Under the pieces are notes generated by a model, which was not told the origin of the DNA, ran no database searches, and worked only from the letters and a program-made list of their open reading frames with translations. A DNA stretch of 64,000 nt from contig NC_066282.1 of assembly GCF_905404315.1 (NCBI RefSeq), positions 6,906,501 to 6,970,500 of the forward strand, written 5' to 3'. Shown in pieces: positions 55,278-64,000 of this stretch (positions are counted from its first letter, which is position 1; each line of letters begins with the position of its first letter). This DNA comes from Leptidea sinapis (Eukaryota > Arthropoda > Insecta > Lepidoptera > Pieridae). The translations under genes and the position numbers were made by a program.

Positions 55278-55349
55278 GAACGGTTAGCTCATTTGGAAGA
55301 GCACTCGCACGGAACGCGAGAGGTCGTGGGTTCGAGTCCCGCATCGTTC
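55278..55349 (+). tRNA. tRNA-like unit of SINE-1 with a fully paired cloverleaf (probable pseudo-tRNA)
   Basis: All four stems pair: acceptor GAACGGT/ATCGTTC, D stem GCTC/GAGC, anticodon stem CTCGC/GCGAG and T stem GTGGG/CCCGC around TTCGAGT. The 7-nt anticodon loop ACGGAAC would put GGA at 34-36. However, position 33 is C instead of the near-universal U, and the variable arm is short, unlike true serine tRNAs. The same unit occurs at six other places, each with shared flanks, so I treat it as the head of a dispersed repeat and not a working tRNA gene. Confidence 0.6.
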
Positions 55350-55432
55350 ATAAAATTTTGTGTTCAATTTTTATTTGTGTATTAATTCTAGAAGTGAGGG
55401 TTATCACTTTAAAAATATAACATATTAATTAT
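55350..55432 (+). repeat. SINE-1 3' body, right member of the pair
   Basis: TAAAATTTTGTGTTCAATTT, then TTGTGTATTAATTCTAGAAG and TGAGGGTTATCACTTTAAAA, follows the tRNA-like unit as in the other copies. Confidence 0.85.
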
Positions 55433-55854
55433 TATTTTAAACTTGTTAGAGTTATTTAACGTCTAAAATTCCATTAAGCGTACTTCTTTAATTAAACAAT
55501 ATGCAAACACCGGCCTTCTCATTCCAGAAACAGAGTGCATTTTTAAACTTTAATCAAAACTTCATTGAGGTTAACATTAAGATTTAAAACCGGGTGATTC
55601 CCGAAAGCAAATACTCTAGCAGATGTGAACAATGTTTTTTTTGTGTGCGGTTTTATTTTTAATTACTTCCGACACCGCATCTCTCAGATCGTGTTTATCC
55701 ATGATACGTTGTTTAAACTAAACAGCATATTATGAACACGTGCGACTACTTCTTGATAAATAAAAATGAGTTTTGAGCAGTGACGTCATAGCTGCTACAA
55801 TTCTAAGGACATGTATCTTCGCAATTTTATTATATAATTAGTACTTATTATAAT
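55433..55854. other. AT-rich interval, no gene seen
   Basis: Nothing recognised. Confidence 0.5.
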
Positions 55855-55980
55855 TAGATCACTGCGTCTTCCGGTACGTGGTCGCCATTCGAGGACTTTA
55901 CTGCCCGGACGGCCATCTGTCCGTCGAACTATGTGCTCTGCTCACTGCCACTTCAGTTTCGCAATCGTTTGGACTATGAA
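55855..55980 (-). mobile_element. RTE-type LINE, inverted 5' segment
   Basis: CACTGCGTCTTCCGGTACGT, CGCCATTCGAGGACTTTACT and GCTCACTGCCACTTCAGTTT are the complement of the RTE tail coding region up to the RPRTGRR block. This is the opposite orientation to the adjoining 3' segment at 55987-56131. Confidence 0.88.
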
Positions 55981-55986
55981 CTACTA

Positions 55987-56131
55987 TCCCCCACAAGATG
56001 GACCGACGATCTGGTCAAGATCGCGCTGAGGCGCCGATGAGGGCAGCGCAGGACCGATCGTCGTGGAAATCTTTGGGGGAAGCCTTTGTACAGCAGTGGA
56101 CCTCTTCCGGCTGATGATGATGATGATGATA
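55987..56131 (+). mobile_element. RTE-type LINE, 3' segment with (GAT)n tail
   Basis: CCCACAAGATGGACCGACGA, GGCAGCGCAGGACCGATCGT and GTACAGCAGTGGACCTCTTC are the sense strand of the RTE C-terminus. It ends at GATGATGATGATGATGAT. Together with the preceding inverted segment it forms one element whose 5' part is flipped. Confidence 0.9.
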
Positions 56132-56134
56132 ATT

Positions 56135-56735
56135 AGATCTTCCATTACGCACTCTATCATGTTCAAACAATATATTTGGAAAAAGAGAGCTTTCAAAAAT
56201 TGAAAACAAAAAAACCCTCAGTCACATTTTCTAAAAATGGTTTCATTTGTTCGTTTCTTTGAACGCCTTTTTCTCTAGATCTTCGACTCGGTCGATATAC
56301 TCTTGACAGAACAGTCTTGCAAATGCAATGTTACACAAAATTATTGATTCTTACGTTCTATCTAAATGAAAAAGGAACATACCATAATGTCATGTCATTC
56401 TAAAACAAAATTTAAACAAAAGAACAACCGACCTTAAAATAAAACTATTCCAAAACAATTGATATAATATGCAGGTATATAAAGTAGTCAAGAGTTGAGT
56501 ATACAGGGTTAATTTATTGCTTATAAATTAAATTCAAATGTACTGTTGCGGAAAATTAACTTTTATATTATGACGAGACAAGGCCAAAGACAAATCACAT
56601 GGTCAGGACCTACGTGGTTATCCATTATTGTGGGCGTTTGACACGACACCAAGTAAAACACAGACTTACAAACACATGGTATTATAATCGTAAGTTTTAA
56701 GGTTACAATCGTAAATGATTTATCCCAGCGGATAC
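56135..56735. other. AT-rich interval, no gene seen
   Basis: The phrase ACTATTCCAAAACAATTGAT at 56447 also occurs at 28122 next to the longer MITE-1 member. No gene was recognised. Confidence 0.45.
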
Positions 56736-57150
56736 TCCATAGGGAGTGCCGCTTGCGCCTCTCTCTCCCCAAGAGAAGTTCGCCTTCGATGAAGGCTTAG
56801 AGGGCCTTGCCTAAAGCCAACCTTAGATGGAGTTTAGTGGGTAGGCAATTGCGTTTAACGTGAGTCCCACATAACCACCACCTGACTCCCGTCGTTATCC
56901 CGGAGGGTAGCCCTTTCCCTTTGTCTGGGCTCAAAGAAAAATTGTAAAAGAAGGTACACTTTACAAACACAGCAATAACGGTAACGTAATAAGAACGTGG
57001 TGTTTCCAGTGACACAACCACCTCGCTCGATAGCTCTTCCCTGACTGCCTGCTTGCCACTCTCCCGGCGCCCGATCATGACCGCACTTGCACCACACGCC
57101 GATTACACCCGAGCCAAGACAAGTACCGAAACACCTTCATACTCGCTCGT
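56736..57150. other. GC-rich unassigned stretch
   Basis: The composition is markedly richer than the flanks (GCCGCTTGCGCCTCTCTCTC, CTCTCCCGGCGCCCGATCAT). Minus-strand frames of 80-93 codons at 56797-57097 overlap each other and have no motif. It may be the untranslated region of a LINE, a guess I cannot support further. Confidence 0.35.
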
Positions 57151-58792
57151 GGCTCGACGTTCTTGACTTCAACTTATATATTATTTTGCAACCAGTCTAT
57201 TATTTATGAATACCTTGTCATTATCAGCATAATAATGAATAGAGTCATTTATTCAAATAGCGTTTAGCAGCGTTAATCATTGTTTACTTTATTTAATATT
57301 AATTACGAAGCTGTCTGTCCATAACGCAATCACGACGTTGAAATTTTAATAACTCATTTAGTTTGTAAGTATAAAAGACTTCGTTAAAGCTAAATCCTTC
57401 CTTCATTATATTTTCCTCAGGGTATTGTTTGGAGTTGGAAAGAAAATTAAAAAGAAATCGTATCGTTACTAATTGCTGGATTGTTAAATCAATTTTATTT
57501 TTATATTCAGTTCTGATAAACTCCTAAGCCATAGCTTTAAAGGGATATAAAATACTTTAAATAATACATAATATATTGTTTGGTGGTATACGTATTTGCC
57601 TATCAGGCAGAATGCTGCCGGTTAAATACACTTTTAATGAAAAAAAAAGTGACAAGACGACCAATACTTTTACCTGATAGCAAGTGCCGCCTATTACAAT
57701 GCAACGTGGACACCAATATTTAGTCACTTCGATATCCCAACTACTAAGAAACTCTGTTTCCCGAAACCCAAACTACTGATTAATATTTCCAGAAATATTT
57801 GCCATTTAACAAAATGTGAACCAACCACATTTCACAAGTGTAACGACAGTAAAAACAAAAACAGTTTTCGTGCGATACCATTTTTAGTGTTCGCATTTTT
57901 AAATGTATGTAATGTGATTAGTTCAATAAATCAATATACATTAATTATTCATCATTGTTATATCTATGAATAATAATTGCAACTTCTATTCTTAAGGAAA
58001 AGTGTCTTCATACACACACTGACAACTATTGATAAATTATAATTCATTGTTTTCTTTTTATAGGCATACGGAACCCTAAAAAGACACTTTAATTCAATTT
58101 TATTCGAATGCAACATAATATTTTTTTTAACCATCAACTATTACTTCTATGTAAAGACAATATTTTATGTCAAAGCGAATACAGCAAGATTGTGCCGATC
58201 TTTTTATAATACGCTCCATCTATGTCGAGATAGATCTATATAATATATATAAGATAATAATGAGAAAGAAATATGGATGTCTTTATGTACAGTATACACT
58301 TAATTTACAACGAAATGCAATCAACCAGTAAAGATAAAAATCAAATGTAACTAAGTGTATTGAATAACAAACTAAGTCTATTAAATTTATAAAACAATGA
58401 CATAATTATTTAATATTTATAATTAATATAAATAAAATCAAATTTTAATTGATCCATATAACATATTATTATTCTCAGTGTGTAAAATGGAGACCAAATT
58501 TTGTTAAATTTACTGTGTTAACACTTTTGATTGAGCTTATAAAGCCATGATATACAAATTTGTTCTGTGATACAAAAATGTGAAAATGCTTGTTATAAAT
58601 ATCATTAGACGATAATTAATATAGAGCTGCACGTATTTGAAATTGTATTCGTAATTAGTAATTACTTCAGTTCAAAATATTTGCATATCCACTGTTTGTT
58701 CACATATGCGTAGTAAATTGTAAAAGTTGACTAAATTAATTTGAGGCATGCTCTCTGTTTAAATTAATACTACCTGTGACATAACAGCTAAA
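57151..58792. other. AT-rich interval downstream of the protease-like gene
   Basis: A decayed repeat M scrap lies at 57640-57715 (GTGACAAGACGACC, TATTACAATGCAACG). Otherwise there is no feature. The 3' UTR of the protease-like gene must lie within the last few hundred bases, but I see no clear AATAAA on the minus strand close to the stop. Confidence 0.45.
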
Positions 58793-59834
58793 TTAATTAT
58801 CTACTTGTGACATATTGAGGATTTTCTTTTCGAACCTTATAAGGCTACGTTCATACACAGTCAAATCTGTGAAGACGGCAATTGATCCATTCCCTTTCCT
58901 TAGCAAAAAACAACCAAGACCGTATATTTGTGAGGTATCTCTCTGGTTCACTAAAGGACCGCCAGATGGAATACCAACAATACTACCGACATCTGTTATA
59001 CAAATAAAACGTCCCCATTCCCGTGGTATGTATTCGTCACAGTCAACAAGAAAACTATTGTCCAAGTCAGTTACATCCAATATTGTGTTTGTTCTCACGT
59101 GCTCCTTATCTATATATCCAAACCCAGCAATCATCCAACTTCCTGGCTTGCGAGGTTTGAAAGAACTTTTAGATATTTTTCCAATATGAGAACTATCCGG
59201 CGTTGAGGCAGCTAATATTAATATTATCAGGTCGTGAATTGGACTATGTGATCGCTGAAATCCAGTTTGGACCCATACGTCATCTCTGCCGTACAAATTA
59301 CCATACAACTTTTCGAAGGTTAGAACGTTATTGACATTATACGAGTCTCCTATTCCGTGGATCTTGATTAAGTCGTATTTATCTTTCCAATAGGCTTCTA
59401 ATGGATTTGCTGAAGTTACAACACAGAGTCTATGGATTCGAACGCCTTGTGAAACTGGATTGTCTTGTACTGATATTCCTACGACGAAGTCAAATGTACG
59501 ATCATCTTCGGGCCATTCATACGAAGTATTTTGAGCTTTCGTGAACTTTATAACGAGCAGCATCCCATATTTACTGGAAACATAACATAAATAAAAAAAA
59601 AATAATAGAATTACAGATTTAATATCGATTGCTATAATAATTAAATGTTAAAAACAACAAGTTCGTTTTTCAATTTTCATCTTCTATGTTCAAATATTTG
59701 CACCTTTTTTAAATCACCAAATACGTCAAATATAAGTAAGCACTTTCGTAAATAAATGTAAACTTTACTTTATATATATGTAGGTTTGTATAGATATGTT
59801 ACACTTACATGACAATTACACTTAATAAAGTCAT
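58793..59834 (-). CDS. Secreted trypsin-fold (S1) protein lacking the catalytic histidine, two exons (join 58793..59573, 59809..59834)
   Basis: Exon 2 is one long frame (256 codons from its first ATG). Upstream, a 26-nt coding exon (MTLLSVIV) ends at a GTAAGT donor (59808). A pyrimidine-rich TTTCCAG (59574-59575) restores the frame and gives MTLLSVIVIKYGMLLVIKFT, a good signal peptide. The 268-residue product follows the S1 layout: VVTSAN (60-65) stands where TAAH is expected, so the histidine is gone; HDLIILILAAS keeps the aspartate (D123); and GIPSGGPLV (210-218) keeps the serine but replaces the preceding G-D by I-P. FICI and LGCF cysteines could form the usual disulfide. The intron is 235 bp. 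I infer a non-catalytic serine protease homologue, secreted, role unknown. No other host gene is near. Confidence 0.78.
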
Positions 59835-59900
59835 TAAATATTTGAAACGTAACACAACAATATTAAAACCAGGTTGAGTGTTGTCGTATCACTAATTGCC

Positions 59901-59942
59901 AACTGAACCATCATAAACAATATTGGTATCCGATTATTTATA
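59901..59942 (-). promoter_or_regulatory. Candidate core promoter of the protease-like gene
   Basis: On the minus strand TATAAATA (59942-59935) precedes an arthropod-type initiator TCAGTT (59906-59901) by about 38 bp, slightly longer than usual. A start at about 59904 would give a 70-nt leader before ATG 59834 and would exclude an upstream out-of-frame ATG at 59911. Confidence 0.4.
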
Positions 59943-60733
59943 AACAATAAACAGTCAAAAGAATTATAATTTACAAATAATAATAACCTCGGAAATTCCT
60001 TCCAATTTATATGTGAACCAGTAGAACCTAATATGCTACTTTTTTCATTTAACTATGCGAGCTAAAATTTAAATGGAACTGCATTAGTCGCCTGGCTTAG
60101 AGGTTAGATAAAATAATTTAAAATCCATGACTTGTATAATATCATCTAGTGGATTTTAATTGTTACAATATTAAAAAATGAAAATTTGTTGTGGCATAAC
60201 AATAGACAGACATACCTGAGGAGGTTTCGAAGAGAGCTGGACTGTTGGAGTCCCAACTAATACTCTAGGAACCGCCTGGCGTAGGCTAAAGAAGTGTGTG
60301 TCTGTCCGGCATTTGGTGAATAAATAATGCTATGCACAGAGTACTTTTGATGCGATGCGTAAATGCGACCGTTAACCGGTGCGAGAGTCACAAATGGTTC
60401 AGTTCAGCCAATTAGATACTAATGCGTCTGTGGTCTATAGGTATCTCTCTATTTCCTATAGGAAGCTATCTAAACTACAGTATGCCTTAACAAAAAAATA
60501 TAACAAAGGGAATAAATAGACAATTGGGGTGCAAATACACTTCAAATAACTCTAAGTATTTGAAATTCAATTCCAATTTCTTTTAGCTTCTCTAAATAGG
60601 CTAGTTGAGATATTTGTACTAGTTGGGTGTATTGAGACATTCACCGTTCATTCACCTTGACCTTCATATTCTTCTTCATTTCATGCCTACAAGTTACACC
60701 TTCGCAGGAATTCTCTCCTTGGTAATAATTTTT
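59943..60733. other. Intergenic, no gene seen
   Basis: A moderately GC-rich stretch at 60200-60400 is unassigned. No coding frame longer than the noise level was seen. Confidence 0.45.
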
Positions 60734-61050
60734 GAAATTATACTTCTTTAGGCGCATTATAAAAAAATAAGAGGGTAAAATTTTAAGATGCGCGCGCATC
60801 ACTGTAACACAAAAGTAACAGGGTGAAGTTGGTATGGTTGGTTCCTAAAATTTTCTGACGTTTGCGACATTCGTTGTTTTTTTTTTAGTTTCTTCATCTA
60901 TTATTATGACAGGCAAAGGGTTCAAGCCCATAGAACCTTATTCGTTATTTAATAATTAATTGTGGAAGCCATCTTTGCAAGATTTTTACAATAATGTTCT
61001 TTCTACAAACGTAGAATAGCAGCAATAAATAATTTAAAAGATTTTTGCTT
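60734..61050 (-). mobile_element. Truncated copy of the 617-bp inverted-repeat element
   Basis: It begins GAAATTATACTTCTTTAGGC, then GTAAAATTTTAAGATGCGCG and CATCACTGTAACACAAAAGT. It ends around GTTCTTTCTACAAACGTAGA. This parallels 37180-37796 read in reverse, without the second terminal repeat. Confidence 0.75.
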
Positions 61051-61779
61051 TATTATTTTAAGTAAGTTACGAAAGCAATTAGAAATTGGTGATGAAAACT
61101 GACAAATAACAGTGACATTATTATTTGAGTCATAACAATGCAATGAAAGCAAAGCGTCAGACGATATTTTCTTGATCACAACAAAATGTGCCTTGCCTTG
61201 TGTACTGTTTTAAACAAAAATATTTAATAAATAATTGTAGGAAAACAAAGGAATTACTTAATTTGAAAATGTTGTAGCAGAGCTCGATACCCGCCATGAT
61301 GATGACGATTAGAAAATTAAATTATAATAATATTATATTATTTTAATCGATATATTTGAAGCGATTAAGCAAAAACAGTCAATCATAATATATATTTGCA
61401 ATTAATTGAATTACCTTCATGACCTCTGAGTTCCTTCAAATCTAGCTTTAAAATATAACCGACATTTTTGCCATTTCTCCTTTGCTTAATATTGTTTTAT
61501 CGACGTTGTACTTTATTATAACTCCAGTCATAGTGTCTAAGACAAAGGTATAATTTGCAGGCAAAACGCAATAAGGCTTCCTTTCATTTGTGAAAATGAA
61601 ATGAATAGAGGTAAGAAATGCCATAACATTTTCTTCAATAACGACTCTCTCTCATCTCACGTTCTGCAATTTCTTTCGCTTAAGCTAGATATCTTGGCAG
61701 CAAATATTACGTTCCTAAACAATTTGTTATTATTATTTCACAAATTTAACGTCAAAAAACTATCACCCATTTGAAATAT
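61051..61779. other. AT-rich interval, no gene seen
   Basis: Nothing recognised. Confidence 0.5.
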
Positions 61780-61990
61780 TATGCCTAAGACTTGAGAAGA
61801 AAGGGAGCAAGAAACTCAGCGCTTTTTTCTGAAACTAGAACTTTTTTTCTTATTTTAGTTATAATATAAGTAGAATCGTACAATAACATTTATAATTAAA
61901 GAGCGTCAGGGCGTTTGCTCTTTTTCCAGTCTGTGGTATCATTAAAAAAACATTTATGTTATAGTAACCTGTATCACACAAACGTTTTTA
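61780..61990 (-). mobile_element. LINE A 3' UTR fragment (degenerate)
   Basis: GAGAAGAAAGGGAGCAAGAA, then CTCAGCGCTTTTTTCTG and TTTATAATTAAAGAGCGTCA, loosely parallels 13.17-13.32 kb (GAGAAGCGGCGGCGCAAGAA ... CACAATCTAGTCCCAGG). Confidence 0.45.
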
Positions 61991-62499
61991 ACAATTCTTT
62001 TGAATTTGGTAACACATCTTTTGGTATTTGTTGATGAGAAAACGAAAATACGTATAAAAATTGGGGGTATTTTCAATTAATCATAGATTCCATCACTCTA
62101 TTTTACAATGGAAAGAAGGCAGGATAAAGTTTAGAGGTTAATGGTTGTTGGAAATACTGAAGACCATCATGAACTGCTAAGAGGCCTATCCTGTCCAAAA
62201 TTTTATGATATGGTGAGGAATGGATAGTAATTTAGTCATGATTGACACGACCAAGAAGAATAAAATACGGCGGAGATATGACGTAACAAACACCCAGTCA
62301 GTTTGATAACCTCCTCCATTTTGAAGTCGGTTGAAAAGTGTCGATCAACGTATAAGGTACTTGAAGTTCTACGGCTTTTCGCACATTATAAAAAAATGTT
62401 GAGAGTTAAGCTAAGGCCAAACCTGCGCAAGCAAAGCGAATGCTAAGCGGGAACTTTAGCCGTGCGGCGGTTGCTTCCCATGATATTTAAATGGTGTCG
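61991..62499. other. Intergenic; repeat terminus at 62305-62335
   Basis: GATAACCTCCTCCATTTTGA followed by AGTCGGTTGAAAAG is the same end signature as at 29.09 and 41.40 kb. Nothing else was recognised. Confidence 0.5.
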
Positions 62500-62830
62500 T
62501 ACACACCTACAAGACCCTCGGGCGAAGAGGGTAAACTAAAAATAAAGCGTAATCAAGGGACTGCATTAGTGAAGAGGAGTATGACAACAACTCCACAAGA
62601 CCTCGAAAACGAAGAAAACTGACAGAGTGACTGACCAAGCTACAAGCAAAGGCACAACGAAAAAAAAAACAAAAACAAAAAAAATTGTACCCGAGCAAGT
62701 AGCCACGACCCCAATAATACCAAACAACTCTCCCAATGTCTTAGGAGAAGAAGTGCGAGGGTATAGGGCTCCGCCCTGACACCCTCCTTCCGCCCTCACA
62801 CAGGGCGTGAGTGACGCATGCTTCTAGTGT
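62500..62830. other. GC-richer unassigned stretch
   Basis: GGGCTCCGCCCTGACACCCT, then TTCCGCCCTCACACAGGGCG, contains a local inverted repeat CGCCCTCACACAGGGCG. The minus-strand frame (77 codons, MRAEGGCQGGALYPRTSSPK) has a hydrophobic C-terminal part encoded by A-rich plus-strand sequence, probably fortuitous. I suspect an old retroelement untranslated region. Confidence 0.35.
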
Positions 62831-63255
62831 TCAGTGAGCATGGACATATTTTATCCCAGAATCGTGTAGTTCCTGTTGTATACTTAACAAACCTAAATCC
62901 ACTCGAATGGAGTCGCGGGTATATGCTATTAAAACATTATATCTTACAACCGTACTTACCGTGTGGTTTGTACCGCAACGGCTTACAATAAAAGGTTTTC
63001 TTCATCTGAATCAGACTCCGTTGTTAAGTACGAGAATGACATAACCACAATTTAAATTCCAGTAAAAAGACCTGAAAGTTCAGCATAAATGCACCAACAA
63101 TGAGGTCCGCGATTCGCGTCGTAGTTATGTAGGTACGTATAGATTCGCGTCATTAACGCTCCCACATCAGGTTCCTGCTTCCCACTTACTTGATGTGCAG
63201 GTGTAGCCGTAGCTTTGATGTTGATAATGTAAGATGTTAATGACAAACGTAACGC

Positions 63256-63275
63256 TATGGTATGGTATGGTACCG
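63256..63275. repeat. Short (TATGG)n run
   Basis: CTATGGTATGGTATGGTACC repeats the pentamer that also ends LINE F at 30.33 kb. No LINE F sequence adjoins it. Confidence 0.8.
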
Positions 63276-63401
63276 TAAAAACTAGAATTTGTAGAAGTTT
63301 GCTTTTAGAGACAATACTTAATCATATACTGTACGAAAGTATCCACCAATACATACTGATATATTTGAAACTATCTATTACCCGCGACTTCGACCGTATT
63401 T

Positions 63402-63690
63402 ACCAGTGGGAGGCTCTATTGCACCGGATGCCTGCCAGATTATGGGTACGACAACTGCGCCTATTTCTGCCGTGAAGCAGTAATGTGGAAGCATTATCTA
63501 GTGAAATTACTGGGCAAATGAGACTTAACATCTGGTGTCTTAAACTGACGAGTGCAGTTGTAGTGCCGTCCAGAATTTTTGGCTTTTTCAATCATCTTGA
63601 GCGGCACTGCATTGTAATGGGCAGGGCGTATCAATTACCATTAGCTGAATTTTCTGCTCGTCTCGTCCGTTATTTTCATTAAAAAAAAGT
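63402..63690 (-). repeat. SINE-like repeat M, nearly full copy
   Basis: From CCAGTGGGAGGCTCTATTGC through CCAGATTATGGGTACGACAA, GCAGTAATGTGGAAGCATTA, CTAGTGAAATTACTGGGCAA and TTGAGCGGCACTGCATTGTA to GCTCGTCTCGTCCGTTATTT. A small deletion lies next to the CAGTAATG hairpin. Confidence 0.87.
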
Positions 63691-64000
63691 GTAACCATAT
63701 TAATTAGTATTATATGCTGCCACATGCATATATACAAAACAATCCATAGTTAAGGTAGTGTTCGTAAGAAACGTTTTTTTTTACCGTTTTTTCTCTCAAA
63801 GTAGTAACGCGGCTTCGATGAGTTCTGTTTCTGAATTGAAAGTTAAATTTAAGCAGATTGATGAATTATAACTTACATTACACAAGAAAACAGACTCCGC
63901 TTTTCTAAATAATGATAATAATACACGAGTATTATATAATATACACTTTCCAACACTGGAAGTAATGCTGGGACTGAACTCATTCAGTCCATCCGGAAAA
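63691..64000. other. Window end, no gene seen
   Basis: AT-rich sequence with no recognised element. Confidence 0.5.

Noticed and set aside
55278..55349. A functional serine tRNA (GGA anticodon)
   Set aside because: C at position 33, a short variable arm and membership in a dispersed repeat family make a working tRNA unlikely, despite perfect stems.
62507..62799. Minus-strand frames with a hydrophobic segment as a membrane protein
   Set aside because: The hydrophobic residues come from an A-rich plus-strand tract (TTT and TTC codons on the minus strand), and two frames show it equally.
63256..63275. The (TATGG)n run as the tail of a severely truncated LINE F copy
   Set aside because: None of the LINE F 3' UTR adjoins it, so a simple repeat is the safer call.

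Overview
The window looks like intergenic DNA from an insect nuclear genome, most likely a butterfly or moth. It is AT-rich and gene-poor, and is full of decayed mobile elements. These include RTE-type LINE tails that end in short GAT repeats, several CR1/Jockey-like reverse transcriptase fragments, tRNA-derived SINEs, and a SINE-like repeat present in eleven copies or pieces. I recognise these repeat types as typical of Lepidoptera. That recognition is from memory, not a database search. I see no bacterial operon, rRNA or CRISPR array.

Layout. 1-15 kb: three minus-strand pieces of one reverse transcriptase family (LINE A), one plus-strand Jockey-like piece (LINE B), a mariner remnant, a small MITE, and RTE tails. 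16.2-17.6 kb: a compact DNA element with perfect 23-bp terminal inverted repeats and subterminal inverted repeats, carrying a two-exon gene for a short THAP zinc-finger protein. 19-24 kb: a third LINE C-terminus (LINE C) and a decayed 2.8-kb LINE D with endonuclease and reverse transcriptase. 24-30 kb: AT-rich DNA with repeats, a second MITE and an RTE tail. 30.3-35.96 kb: the best preserved retroelement here, a two-ORF LINE (LINE F: ORF1, then endonuclease, RT, RNase H and a zinc knuckle) between 9-bp matching flanks. 36-45 kb: nested SINEs, an inverted-repeat element and LINE D tails. 45.6-47.1 kb: a complete but dead Tc1/mariner element with 28-bp inverted repeats and TA flanks. 47-58 kb: LINE E and RTE fragments, tRNA-like SINE copies (two head to head), and an RTE tail with an inverted 5' part. 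58.8-59.83 kb: the only convincing ordinary host gene, a two-exon secreted trypsin-fold protein that lacks the catalytic histidine. 60-64 kb: AT-rich DNA with a few repeat pieces.

Only two genes look able to make an intact protein: the THAP protein inside the inverted-repeat element and the serine-protease-like protein. Every reverse transcriptase and transposase is broken by frameshifts, stops or truncation. The THAP element is the best candidate for something not yet described: a symmetric 1.4-kb transposon-like unit whose only visible product is a DNA-binding domain with a basic tail and no visible nuclease.
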